A stretch of DNA of 64,000 bases from Stutzerimonas stutzeri (lineage in GTDB: Bacteria > Pseudomonadota > Gammaproteobacteria > Pseudomonadales > Pseudomonadaceae): positions 2,666,001 through 2,730,000 of the forward strand of contig NZ_CP073105.1 in the NCBI RefSeq assembly GCF_018138085.1, given 5' to 3'. Of this stretch, positions 8,453 through 15,630 are shown in pieces; position 1 is the first letter of the stretch; each line of letters starts with the position of its first letter. Position numbers and translations under genes: made by a program. Under the pieces are notes generated by a model, which was not told the DNA's origin, made no database searches, and was given only the letters and a program-made list of their open reading frames with translations.

Positions 8453-9541
8453 ATGAATAGCCAAGCCACCATGACCGCCGCCGTCTGGCACGGTCGCAAG
8501 GACATCCGCCTGGAGCAAGTCGCGCTACCGGGTTCGCCGCAACCGGGCTGGGTGCAGATCCGCGTGCACTGGTGCGGCATCTGCGGTTCCGACCTGCACG
8601 AATACCTCGCAGGCCCGGTGTTCATCCCGGTGGACGCGCCGCACCCGCTCACCGGCATCAAGGGTCAATGCATCCTCGGCCACGAGTTCTGCGGCGAGAT
8701 CGTCGCCACCGGTGAAGGCGTCGAGGGCTACGCGCCGGGCGACAAAGTCGCCGCCGATGCCTGCCAGCATTGCGGCCAGTGCCGCTTCTGCAAGACCGGC
8801 CAGTACAACCTCTGCGAACAGCTGGCCTTCACCGGGTTGATGAACAACGGCGCCTTCGCCGAATTCGTCAACGTGCCGGCCGAATTGCTCTATCGCCTGC
8901 CCGAAGGTTTTCCGCTGGAAGCCGGCGCGTTGATCGAGCCATTGGCGGTCGGCATGCATGCGGTGAAGAAGGCCGGCAGCCTGCTCGGCGAAACCGTGGT
9001 GGTGGTCGGCGCCGGCACCATCGGCCTGTGCACCATCATGTGCGCCAAGGCCGCGGGCGCCGGTCAGGTCATCGCCCTGGAAATGTCCGCCGCGCGCAAG
9101 GCCAAGGCGCTGGAAGTCGGTGCAAACCGGGTCATCGACCCCAGCGAGTGCGACGCCATCGCCGAGATCAAGGCGCTCACGGGCGGCTACGGAGCCGGCG
9201 TCTCCTTCGAATGCATCGGCCACAAATCCACCGCGAAACTGGCCATCGACGTGATCCGCAAGGCCGGTCGCTGCGTGATGGTCGGCATCTTCGAGGAACC
9301 CTCGGAATTCAACTTCTTCGAGATCGTCGCCACCGAGAAACAGGTGATCGGCTCGCTCGCCTACGCCGGCGAATTCGCCGATGTCATCGCCCTGATCACC
9401 GACGGCCGCATGGACGTCACCCCGCTGATCACCGGGCGCATCGGCCTGGACAACATCCTCGAACAGGGCTTCGAGGAGCTGGCCAACCACAAGGACCGCA
9501 ACGTCAAGATCATCGTCAGCCCCAGCGCGCTGGCCGGCTGA
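8453..9541 (+). CDS. Zinc-dependent medium-chain dehydrogenase, 2,3-butanediol dehydrogenase-like
   Basis: A cytoplasmic NAD(P)-dependent alcohol dehydrogenase of 362 residues. The catalytic zinc ligands are in CGICGSDLHEY and GHEFCGEI. The structural zinc site is four cysteines in the stretch from CQHCGQCRFC to NLCEQ. The nucleotide fold has VVGAGTIGLCTIMCAKAAGA. This arrangement matches BdhA/ButB-type 2,3-butanediol dehydrogenases, which interconvert butanediol and acetoin. The start at 8453 follows AGAGGAA; longer in-frame extensions run into the REP array and are unlikely. Only 13 bases separate its stop from the E1 beta start, so translation is probably coupled. Confidence 0.87.
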   Translation: MNSQATMTAAVWHGRKDIRLEQVALPGSPQPGWVQIRVHWCGICGSDLHEYLAGPVFIPVDAPHPLTGIKGQCILGHEFCGEIVATGEGVEGYAPGDKVAADACQHCGQCRFCKTGQYNLCEQLAFTGLMNNGAFAEFVNVPAELLYRLPEGFPLEAGALIEPLAVGMHAVKKAGSLLGETVVVVGAGTIGLCTIMCAKAAGAGQVIALEMSAARKAKALEVGANRVIDPSECDAIAEIKALTGGYGAGVSFECIGHKSTAKLAIDVIRKAGRCVMVGIFEEPSEFNFFEIVATEKQVIGSLAYAGEFADVIALITDGRMDVTPLITGRIGLDNILEQGFEELANHKDRNVKIIVSPSALAG

Positions 9542-9554
9542 AAAGGAGAACCTC

Positions 9555-10577
9555 ATGACCACTGCCACAACTGAGAAAAAACTCACCGTCGCCCGCGCCA
9601 TGGCCGCTGCCGTGGCGCAGGAGATGCGCCTGGACCCGAAGGTGTTCGTGATGGGCGAGGACATCGGCCAGCTCGGCGGCGTGTTCGGCAATACACGCGG
9701 GCTGTACGAGGAGTTCGGCAAGGAACGCATTCGCGACACGCCGATCTCCGAGACCGCTTTCATCGGCGCCGCCGTAGGCGCTGCCTCGGACGGCATGCGG
9801 CCGATCGTCGAGCTGATGTTCGTCGACTTCTTCGGCGTCTGCATGGACGCCATCTACAACCTGATGGCGAAGAACACCTACTTCTCCGGCGGCAAGGTGC
9901 CGGTGCCGATGGTGTTGATGGCCTCCACCGGCGCCGGCTACTCGGACGCTGGGCAACACTCGCAATGCCTCTACGGCACCTTCGCCCACCTGCCGGGCAT
10001 GAAGGTGGTGGTGCCGAGCAACGCCTACGACGCCAAGGGTCTGATGACCGCGGCGATTCGCGACGACAACCCGGTGGTCTACCTCTTCCACAAGGCGCTG
10101 CAGGGCATGGGCTGGTTGGGCACCGAGAAAGGCGCCACGGTGCCGGTGCCCGACGAGCCCTACATCGTCGAGATCGGCAAGGCCAAGACCGTCCGCGAAG
10201 GCCGCGACGTCAGCCTGGTCAGCCTTGGTGCCGGGGTGCATCACGCCCTGCGCGCGGCTGCTCAGCTGGAGAAGGACGGTGTCAGCGCCGAGGTCATAGA
10301 TCTGCGCAGCCTGGTGCCGCTGGACCGCGGGCACGTCATCGCCTCGGTGAAAAAAACCGGCCGGTTGATCGTCATCGACGAGGACTATCACAGCTTCGGC
10401 GTCAGCGGCGAGATCATCGCCAGCGTCGTCGAGCACGATATCGGCATGCTCAAGGCACGCCCGCAGCGGGTGGCCTTCCCCGACATCCCCATCCCCTTCA
10501 CCCCGGTCATGGAGCAATGGGCCCTGCCCAACGCCGACAAGATCGTGGCCGCTTATCACGCCATGCATAAGGAATGA
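9555..10577 (+). CDS. acoB: E1 component beta subunit, acetoin/2-oxoacid dehydrogenase type
   Basis: A 340-residue partner of E1 alpha, forming an alpha2beta2 thiamine-diphosphate enzyme. Typical AcoB/PdhB stretches are GEDIGQLGGVFG near residue 33, RIRDTPISETAFIGAAVGAA, and the AGQHSQC segment. The C-terminal transketolase-like domain includes SLVPLD and VIDEDYHSFG. AAAAGGAGA precedes the start. Its stop TGA lies at 10575-10577, and the lipoyl protein begins a few bases later, so the two are transcribed together. An E3 (dihydrolipoamide dehydrogenase) gene is absent from the locus and would have to be shared from elsewhere in the genome. Confidence 0.9.
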   Translation: MTTATTEKKLTVARAMAAAVAQEMRLDPKVFVMGEDIGQLGGVFGNTRGLYEEFGKERIRDTPISETAFIGAAVGAASDGMRPIVELMFVDFFGVCMDAIYNLMAKNTYFSGGKVPVPMVLMASTGAGYSDAGQHSQCLYGTFAHLPGMKVVVPSNAYDAKGLMTAAIRDDNPVVYLFHKALQGMGWLGTEKGATVPVPDEPYIVEIGKAKTVREGRDVSLVSLGAGVHHALRAAAQLEKDGVSAEVIDLRSLVPLDRGHVIASVKKTGRLIVIDEDYHSFGVSGEIIASVVEHDIGMLKARPQRVAFPDIPIPFTPVMEQWALPNADKIVAAYHAMHKE

Positions 10578-10582
10578 CATTT

Positions 10583-10816
10583 ATGAGTACCCCCATCGTG
10601 ATTGCAGACGACCTCTGGGAAGGCGACGCCGAAGCGGTGATCACCTCCTGGCTGGTCAGCGACGGTGCCGAAGTGGCCGCTGGTGACCTGGTCGCCGAGG
10701 TCATGTCGGAAAAGGCCCAGTTCGAGATCGAAGCGCCGACCGCCGGCGTGCTGAAGATCCTCGAGGAAGAAGACGCGGTGATCGCCAAGGGTGCGGTCAT
10801 CGGCCAGGTGGAATAG
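10583..10816 (+). CDS. Free-standing lipoyl-domain carrier protein
   Basis: This 77-residue protein consists of one biotinyl/lipoyl domain and nothing else. The modified lysine should be Lys44 in MSEKAQ, at the tip between two beta strands. The GDLVAEV and EIEAPTAGVL stretches flank it as in E2 lipoyl domains. There is no linker or subunit-binding domain. The ATG at 10583 is preferred (AAGGA at 10569-10573, nine bases upstream); an ATG at 10574 overlaps the E1 beta stop. It is followed after two bases by the E2 catalytic gene, so together they look like an E2 split into two genes. Biotinylation is less likely because no MKM motif is present. Confidence 0.85.
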   Translation: MSTPIVIADDLWEGDAEAVITSWLVSDGAEVAAGDLVAEVMSEKAQFEIEAPTAGVLKILEEEDAVIAKGAVIGQVE

Positions 10817-10818
10817 CC

Positions 10819-11520
10819 ATGACTCAACTGGAGAATCTGCCCGAGCGCGCCCCCGAACGGGTGCCGCTCAAGGGCATGCGCAAGATGATCGCGGCGAAGA
10901 TGCACGAAAGCCTGCAGACCACCGCGCAGCTGACCCACCACAGCGAATGCCGGCTGGATGCGCTGAAAACCCGTCGGACCGAACTGAAAGCCGAGGGCAG
11001 CGCGGTCTCCGTGCAGGACCTGTTGCTGCTCAAGGTGATCGAAACCCTGCAGGCCTATCCCGGCCTCAATGCCACGCTGGAAGACGAGGTGATCCACCAG
11101 CATGCAGCGGTGCATCTGGGCCTGGCCATTCCGCTGCCGGGCGATCTGCTGGTCGCTCCGGCGCTGTTCAACGCCGAGCAGCTGGATGGCGAAGCCCTGT
11201 GTCAGGCGCGCAAGGCGCTGGTGGACAAGGCGCAGGCCGGCAAGCTGTCGGTCAAGGAGCTGACCGGCGCCACCTTTACCGTCTCCAATCTGGGGTTGTC
11301 GCGGGTGCATCACTTCACGCCGATCCTCAACCCGCCACAGGTGGCGATTCTGGGCGTTGGCGGCATTCAGCGGAGGCTGGAGCTCGGGCCGAGCGGCGAG
11401 CTGGTGGAAGTCGAGTGGATGGGCCTGTCACTGACCTTCGATCACCGCGCGGTCAACGGATCGCCGGCAGCTGAGTTTCTCGATGATCTCTGCCGGCGCA
11501 TCGAGGAGCACGCCGCATGA
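10819..11520 (+). CDS. E2 catalytic (acyltransferase) subunit lacking lipoyl and subunit-binding domains
   Basis: 233 residues match only the C-terminal catalytic core of dihydrolipoamide acyltransferases, about half of a normal E2. The chain starts directly with RVPLKGMRKMIAAKMHESL, the first helix of the core. It ends with the active-site motif DHRAVNG (Asp208, His209). Ordinary AcoC/PdhC proteins carry a lipoyl domain and a peripheral-subunit-binding domain upstream; here the lipoyl part is a separate gene just before and the binding domain is missing. Its stop overlaps the next start (ATGA at 11517-11520). I infer transfer of an acyl group from the separate lipoyl protein to CoA. Confidence 0.88.
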   Translation: MTQLENLPERAPERVPLKGMRKMIAAKMHESLQTTAQLTHHSECRLDALKTRRTELKAEGSAVSVQDLLLLKVIETLQAYPGLNATLEDEVIHQHAAVHLGLAIPLPGDLLVAPALFNAEQLDGEALCQARKALVDKAQAGKLSVKELTGATFTVSNLGLSRVHHFTPILNPPQVAILGVGGIQRRLELGPSGELVEVEWMGLSLTFDHRAVNGSPAAEFLDDLCRRIEEHAA

Positions 11521-12281
11521 ACGGCATCGCCCGGTTCAGCGTGGGCGCCGGACTGAATGCCGAGCGGGCCTTGCTGCAGCGCGTCTGCGATGGCCTGTTC
11601 GACTGCCAGCTGCTGCTCTGGCGGCCGACCGGCCAGGCATTGGTGATGCCCGGCAGCTTCGAACGCCGGCCCGGTTTCGCCCTGGCCAGCCAACGCTGCG
11701 CGGCGCAGGGCTGGCCGATCCTGTTGCGCGACACCGGCGGCGAGCCGGTGCCGCAATCATCGGCGGTGCTCAACGTTGCACTGGCCTATGCCCTGCCGGC
11801 CGGTGACGAAGCCGGCAAGCGCATCGACGTCGCCTATGAGCGGCTGCTCGAACCGCTGGCGCTTTGGCTGGCGGAGAACGGTCTCAAGGCCGGAGTGGGC
11901 GCGGTGCCCGGCGCGTTCTGCGACGGTCGCTTCAACCTCACCCTGGAATCTCGCAAGCTGGCCGGTACCGCCCAGCGCTGGCGACGCAGCCGTGATGGCC
12001 GCTCGGTGGTGCTGGCTCACGCGGCGCTGCTGGTCGAGGACTGGCGCGAAGCCATGGCCGATGTGGTGAACCGCTTCTACCACGCCTGCGCCAGCGACCT
12101 GCGCTGCCAGGCCGAAAGTCACTTGGCGCTTGGCGAGCGGCTGGCCGATCCCTGGGCAACCGCGGCATCGCTGCCCGAGAGCTACCAGCGCGTCCTCGCC
12201 TGGCAGGGCCTGGAACTCGGCGCCCGCACCACCTATCCGCCCGAAGGCCTCGCCGCCGGACGGCACTCCCCCTTGCTTTGA
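11517..12281 (+). CDS. Lipoate-protein ligase/octanoyltransferase-like protein, probably serving the free lipoyl carrier
   Basis: A 254-residue protein of the biotin/lipoate A/B ligase fold. Family marks are RDTGGEPVPQ near residue 71, equivalent to the RxTGGxxVxH substrate loop, and SRKLAGTAQRW with the catalytic lysine at about 147. The histidine usual at the end of the first motif is replaced by glutamine. It overlaps the E2 core stop by four bases, so translation is coupled. The likely job is attaching lipoate or octanoate to Lys44 of the small carrier encoded two genes upstream; this is inference. No C-terminal adenylation accessory domain is evident. Confidence 0.72.
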   Translation: MNGIARFSVGAGLNAERALLQRVCDGLFDCQLLLWRPTGQALVMPGSFERRPGFALASQRCAAQGWPILLRDTGGEPVPQSSAVLNVALAYALPAGDEAGKRIDVAYERLLEPLALWLAENGLKAGVGAVPGAFCDGRFNLTLESRKLAGTAQRWRRSRDGRSVVLAHAALLVEDWREAMADVVNRFYHACASDLRCQAESHLALGERLADPWATAASLPESYQRVLAWQGLELGARTTYPPEGLAAGRHSPLL

Positions 12282-12334
12282 ATAACAACAACACAGCAGG
12301 CCATCCGGCCCCGCCATGCATCGGAGGAAACACC

Positions 12335-12892
12335 ATGAACCATCCCACCCCCACTGCGCCCAAAGGCAGCCTGCCCGGCCAGCGCGGCATCCAACACTTC
12401 GGCCTGACCGTGCCGAACCTCGAGGAAGCGGTGAGCTTCTTCTGCGAGGTGCTGGGCTGCGAGCCGTTCTTCGAGCTCGGCACCTTCGCCTTCGACGACG
12501 ACTGGATGCACGAGCACCTCAACGTCCATCCGCGTGCAGTGATCAGGAATTTCCAGATGCTGCGCTGCGGCAACGGCACCAACCTGGAGGTTTTCGAGTA
12601 TTCGGCGCCCGACCAGGCCGGCTCACCACCGAAAAACAGCGACATCGGCGGCCATCACTTGGCGTTCTACGTCGACGACATGGAGGCGGCGGTGGCCTTC
12701 CTGCGCGAACGCGGCATCCGTGTGCTCGGCGAGCCCTCGACGTTTACCGAAGGGCCGGGCAAGGGCCTGACCTGGGTCTATTTCCTCGCGCCCTGGGGGC
12801 TGCAACTGGAGCTGGTCAGCTTCCCCGAGGGAATGGCCTACGAACAAGGCCGCGAACGCCTGCTCTGGGACCCGCGCTCCCCGGCACGCTGA
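12335..12892 (+). CDS. Glyoxalase/VOC-superfamily metalloenzyme
   Basis: 185 residues with two beta-alpha-beta-beta-beta modules. The first begins GIQHFGLTVPNLEEAVSFF and the second IGGHHLAFYVDDMEAAVAFL. Metal ligands expected are His in QHFG, His in GGHHL and the glutamates in NLEVFE and LQLELV. Such proteins are isomerases, lyases or dioxygenases acting on small oxo compounds. The ATG at 12335 is set by GGAGGAA at 12323-12329. It lies 53 bases downstream of the ligase-like gene and probably ends the operon. A partial, decayed copy of its last 50 bases and downstream sequence lies at 17129-17201. Confidence 0.82.
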   Translation: MNHPTPTAPKGSLPGQRGIQHFGLTVPNLEEAVSFFCEVLGCEPFFELGTFAFDDDWMHEHLNVHPRAVIRNFQMLRCGNGTNLEVFEYSAPDQAGSPPKNSDIGGHHLAFYVDDMEAAVAFLRERGIRVLGEPSTFTEGPGKGLTWVYFLAPWGLQLELVSFPEGMAYEQGRERLLWDPRSPAR

Positions 12893-13216
12893 ACCGAGCG
12901 CATACAGCCCTGGTACGCACGGGCGTTGGCGCCGAGCGTCACTGCAGCAGGGTCGCAACGCCACCAAAGCCACCAAAGCCACCAAAGCCACCAAAACCGG
13001 CAACAAAAGCGCAACGAAGCCGGACCTGTAGTTATAAACGTTTAAATAACAATCCTGAAAAGCAGTGATATACGCGCACATCATGTTGCTCGCTACTAAA
13101 GGGCGCAACAGCGAAAGTCGTTTACAAATAAAAAAATATCAGAAGAGCTTTACCAGTGAATGCTCGCTTGAGGCATGCCTGAAGCGAGAACAAACCCTAA
13201 ACAGGAAATAATAAAA
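12893..13216. other. Intergenic region with short tandem repeat, AT-rich block and palindrome
   Basis: Four copies of CCACCAAAG stand in tandem at about 12961-12995. From about 13030 the sequence becomes strongly AT-rich compared with the upstream operon. A near-perfect palindrome at 13163-13188 precedes the alcohol dehydrogenase gene. No gene is seen. Confidence 0.6.
13163..13188. promoter_or_regulatory. 26-bp near-perfect palindrome upstream of the PQQ alcohol dehydrogenase
   Basis: Arms CTCGCTT and AAGCGAG flank a self-complementary AGGCATGCCT, with a single G-G mismatch pair. It lies 28 bases upstream of the ATG at 13217, overlapping the expected leader. It could be a repressor operator or an RNA hairpin at the ribosome entry. 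No regulator gene is adjacent. Confidence 0.5.
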
Positions 13217-15349
13217 ATGAACTTAAAACAGTCAAACCTAAGGGTTCAAATGATCATGGCGGCCTCGCTTTTTGCGATTACGCCACTGCACGCATCAGAC
13301 AGAGCCATTACGGATAAGGAATTGTCTGATGAATCCAATACTGCTGATTGGCTGGCTTACGGGCGAACACATTCCGAACAGCGATTCAGCCCTCTCAAAG
13401 ACATCAATGTAGACAACGTCAGCGGGCTGAAGCCTGAATGGTACGCGCCGCTGCCGGACCGATCCGATATCGTCGGAACGCCTTTGGTGGTCGATGGCGT
13501 CATGTACTACGTCGGTGAAATGAACAGGACACGTGCGTTCGATGCACGCACTGGCAAGATGCTTTGGGAATACGATCCGCAAGTTTCCAAAGAGATCATC
13601 GACAACAACATGAAGAAAGTGTTCTGGAAGCATAACCGCGGCCTTTCGACCTATGGTGACAAGCTATTCATCGCCACCTGGGACGGCCGTCTGATTGCGA
13701 TTACCAGGAAAGACGGCAAGGAAGTCTGGCAAACCCGAACCTTTGACCATGACCAGCCGTTGAACATTACCGGCCATCCCAAGGCCTTCGATGGCAAGGT
13801 ATTTGTCGGTAATGGTGGAACAGAACTTGGCCCGATGCGCGGTTATGTGACCGCTTATGATGCCGAAACGGGCAAACAGATTTGGCGTTTCTATATCGTT
13901 CCTGGCAATCCTGCCGATGGATTCGAGGATGCAGCTCAGGAAATGGCTGCTAAAACCTGGAGCGGCCGGTGGTGGGAGAACGGCGGTGGCGGTAACGCCT
14001 GGCATGGCTGGACTTACGACGAGAAATACAACCAGCTCATTTTTGGTACAGGCAATGGTGGGCCGTGGAATATCAAGGTTCGTAGCCCGGGGGGCGGCGA
14101 TAACTTGTTCCTGTGCTCTCTCGTAGCGGTAGATGCGGATACAGGCGAATACAAATGGCACGTCCAAACTGCGCCCGGTGACACATGGGACTACAACTCG
14201 AACATGGACATCGTGTTGGCCGATCTGAAAATCGATGGCAAGGATGTCGATGCTCTATTGCATGCGCCAAAAAACGGCTTCTTCTATACGATCGACCGCT
14301 CGAACGGCAAGGTACTGTCTGCTGAGAAATTCGCCGATGCCAACTGGTCACCCAGGTACGACCTGAAAGAGCAACGCCATATTGTCGCTAAGGACGCCAG
14401 ATATCCTGATGGCGAGAAGAATATCTACCCTTCGGCATTCGGCGCTCACTCGTGGCACGCGATGTCTTATAACCCCGAGCTGAATCTTGCCTTTATCCCC
14501 ACCAACCATCTGGGCAATACCTTCAAGGACGATGGCAAGAACACGAAGCCTGGCCACAAGATGGCGAGCCACAAACTCTATCTGGGCCTGACCGGTTGGG
14601 AGCTGACCAAAGACCCGCATGAATCTCGCGGTTCTTTGCAGGCCTGGGACCCGGTCAAGAACAAGCGTGTGTGGCAAGTGAACCAGAAGAGCCCATGGGG
14701 TGGCGGAACCCTGACCACAGCCGGCAACCTGGTTTTCCAGGGCCAGCCTGACGGCCTGTTCAAAGCCTACGATGCGCGCACCGGCGACGAACTTTGGTCT
14801 TATGACGTAGGCCTTGGCATCTCCGCGCCACCGATTACCTACAAACTGGATGGCAAGCAGATGGTTTCCCTTCTGGTGGGACCTGGTGGTGCATTGGCCT
14901 CCAACTTTGGCGGCTCCGGTGAACTGGGTTTTGAAAGCCATGGCTGGAAATATGGCGTGCATGAGCGCCGCATCATGACGTTTTCGCTAGATGGAAAAGC
15001 GGTTGTTCCAGAACAACCTGCGCCGCAGCTTGCCAGGCCAATTATCGATGCGAAGTTCGAGGTCGATGCCAAAAAAGCAGAGGCCGGCGCAGGTGTTTTC
15101 GCAGAGAACCTCTGCGTTGGCTGTCATGGCGCCGGAGCTGTTGCGGGTATGAAAGCACCCGATCTGCGGGAGTCGCCGATACCGCTCAAAGGCAACGAAA
15201 AAGCGTTCGAGAGTGTTGTGCGCGGTGGCGCGTTGCTTGCCAATGGCATGCCGAAATTCCCGGATTTGACAGATGCAGAGCTGGAAAACATTCGTCATTT
15301 CATTCGTAGGCAAGCACACGATGGTGTGAAGTCTGGCGGAGGACACTAG
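13217..15349 (+). CDS. PQQ-dependent quinohaemoprotein alcohol dehydrogenase with C-terminal cytochrome c
   Basis: A periplasmic enzyme of 710 residues that oxidises alcohols with pyrroloquinoline quinone and passes electrons through haem c. A signal peptide covers about residues 1-26 (cut after LHA). The eight-bladed propeller shows repeated W-motif blades (AFDARTGKMLWEYDP, AYDAETGKQIWRFY, AYDARTGDELWSYD). The catalytic aspartate is probably Asp325 in GDTWDYNSN. The C-terminal haem domain has CVGCH at about 633 and Met ligand in GMPKFP. The adjacent cysteine pair typical of these enzymes is absent: FW stands at 136-137, and the whole propeller has one cysteine. Base composition is more AT-rich than the neighbours, suggesting transfer. 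PQQ synthesis genes are not in the window. Confidence 0.9.
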   Translation: MNLKQSNLRVQMIMAASLFAITPLHASDRAITDKELSDESNTADWLAYGRTHSEQRFSPLKDINVDNVSGLKPEWYAPLPDRSDIVGTPLVVDGVMYYVGEMNRTRAFDARTGKMLWEYDPQVSKEIIDNNMKKVFWKHNRGLSTYGDKLFIATWDGRLIAITRKDGKEVWQTRTFDHDQPLNITGHPKAFDGKVFVGNGGTELGPMRGYVTAYDAETGKQIWRFYIVPGNPADGFEDAAQEMAAKTWSGRWWENGGGGNAWHGWTYDEKYNQLIFGTGNGGPWNIKVRSPGGGDNLFLCSLVAVDADTGEYKWHVQTAPGDTWDYNSNMDIVLADLKIDGKDVDALLHAPKNGFFYTIDRSNGKVLSAEKFADANWSPRYDLKEQRHIVAKDARYPDGEKNIYPSAFGAHSWHAMSYNPELNLAFIPTNHLGNTFKDDGKNTKPGHKMASHKLYLGLTGWELTKDPHESRGSLQAWDPVKNKRVWQVNQKSPWGGGTLTTAGNLVFQGQPDGLFKAYDARTGDELWSYDVGLGISAPPITYKLDGKQMVSLLVGPGGALASNFGGSGELGFESHGWKYGVHERRIMTFSLDGKAVVPEQPAPQLARPIIDAKFEVDAKKAEAGAGVFAENLCVGCHGAGAVAGMKAPDLRESPIPLKGNEKAFESVVRGGALLANGMPKFPDLTDAELENIRHFIRRQAHDGVKSGGGH

Positions 15350-15630
15350 CCATCATTTAAACGCCAAACCAATCGCTTGATCCGGTAACACCGACAAGAG
15401 TTTGAGTTTGGATAGAAGCCTGGATCCAAGTGATAGAACGAGCATGCAACCGCCACTTCAATCGCGAAGATTCGGGCTTTGATCTGGACACACCGATATC
15501 GCAGTGCCCCTTACCTAGCCACAGGTAATGAGTAACGAGCACAAGCGCACGCGGATACCGTTTATGCCATAGGCCTTCCAACTAACGATATTCGCTGCAC
15601 CCGCACCGTCACATTCGAAGGATCAGAACA

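Noticed and set aside
7010..8518. Minus-strand open frame of 502 codons over E1 alpha and the REP array
   Set aside because: It contains repeated peptide segments that only reflect the REP units, with no domain or ribosome site.
8525..9853. Minus-strand open frame of 442 codons opposite the zinc dehydrogenase
   Set aside because: Shadow of a conserved zinc dehydrogenase; composition typical of antisense frames.
13175..13216. Upstream extension of the PQQ dehydrogenase start to 13175
   Set aside because: It would begin inside the palindrome and put 14 residues before the signal peptide; ATG 13217 has a good ribosome site.
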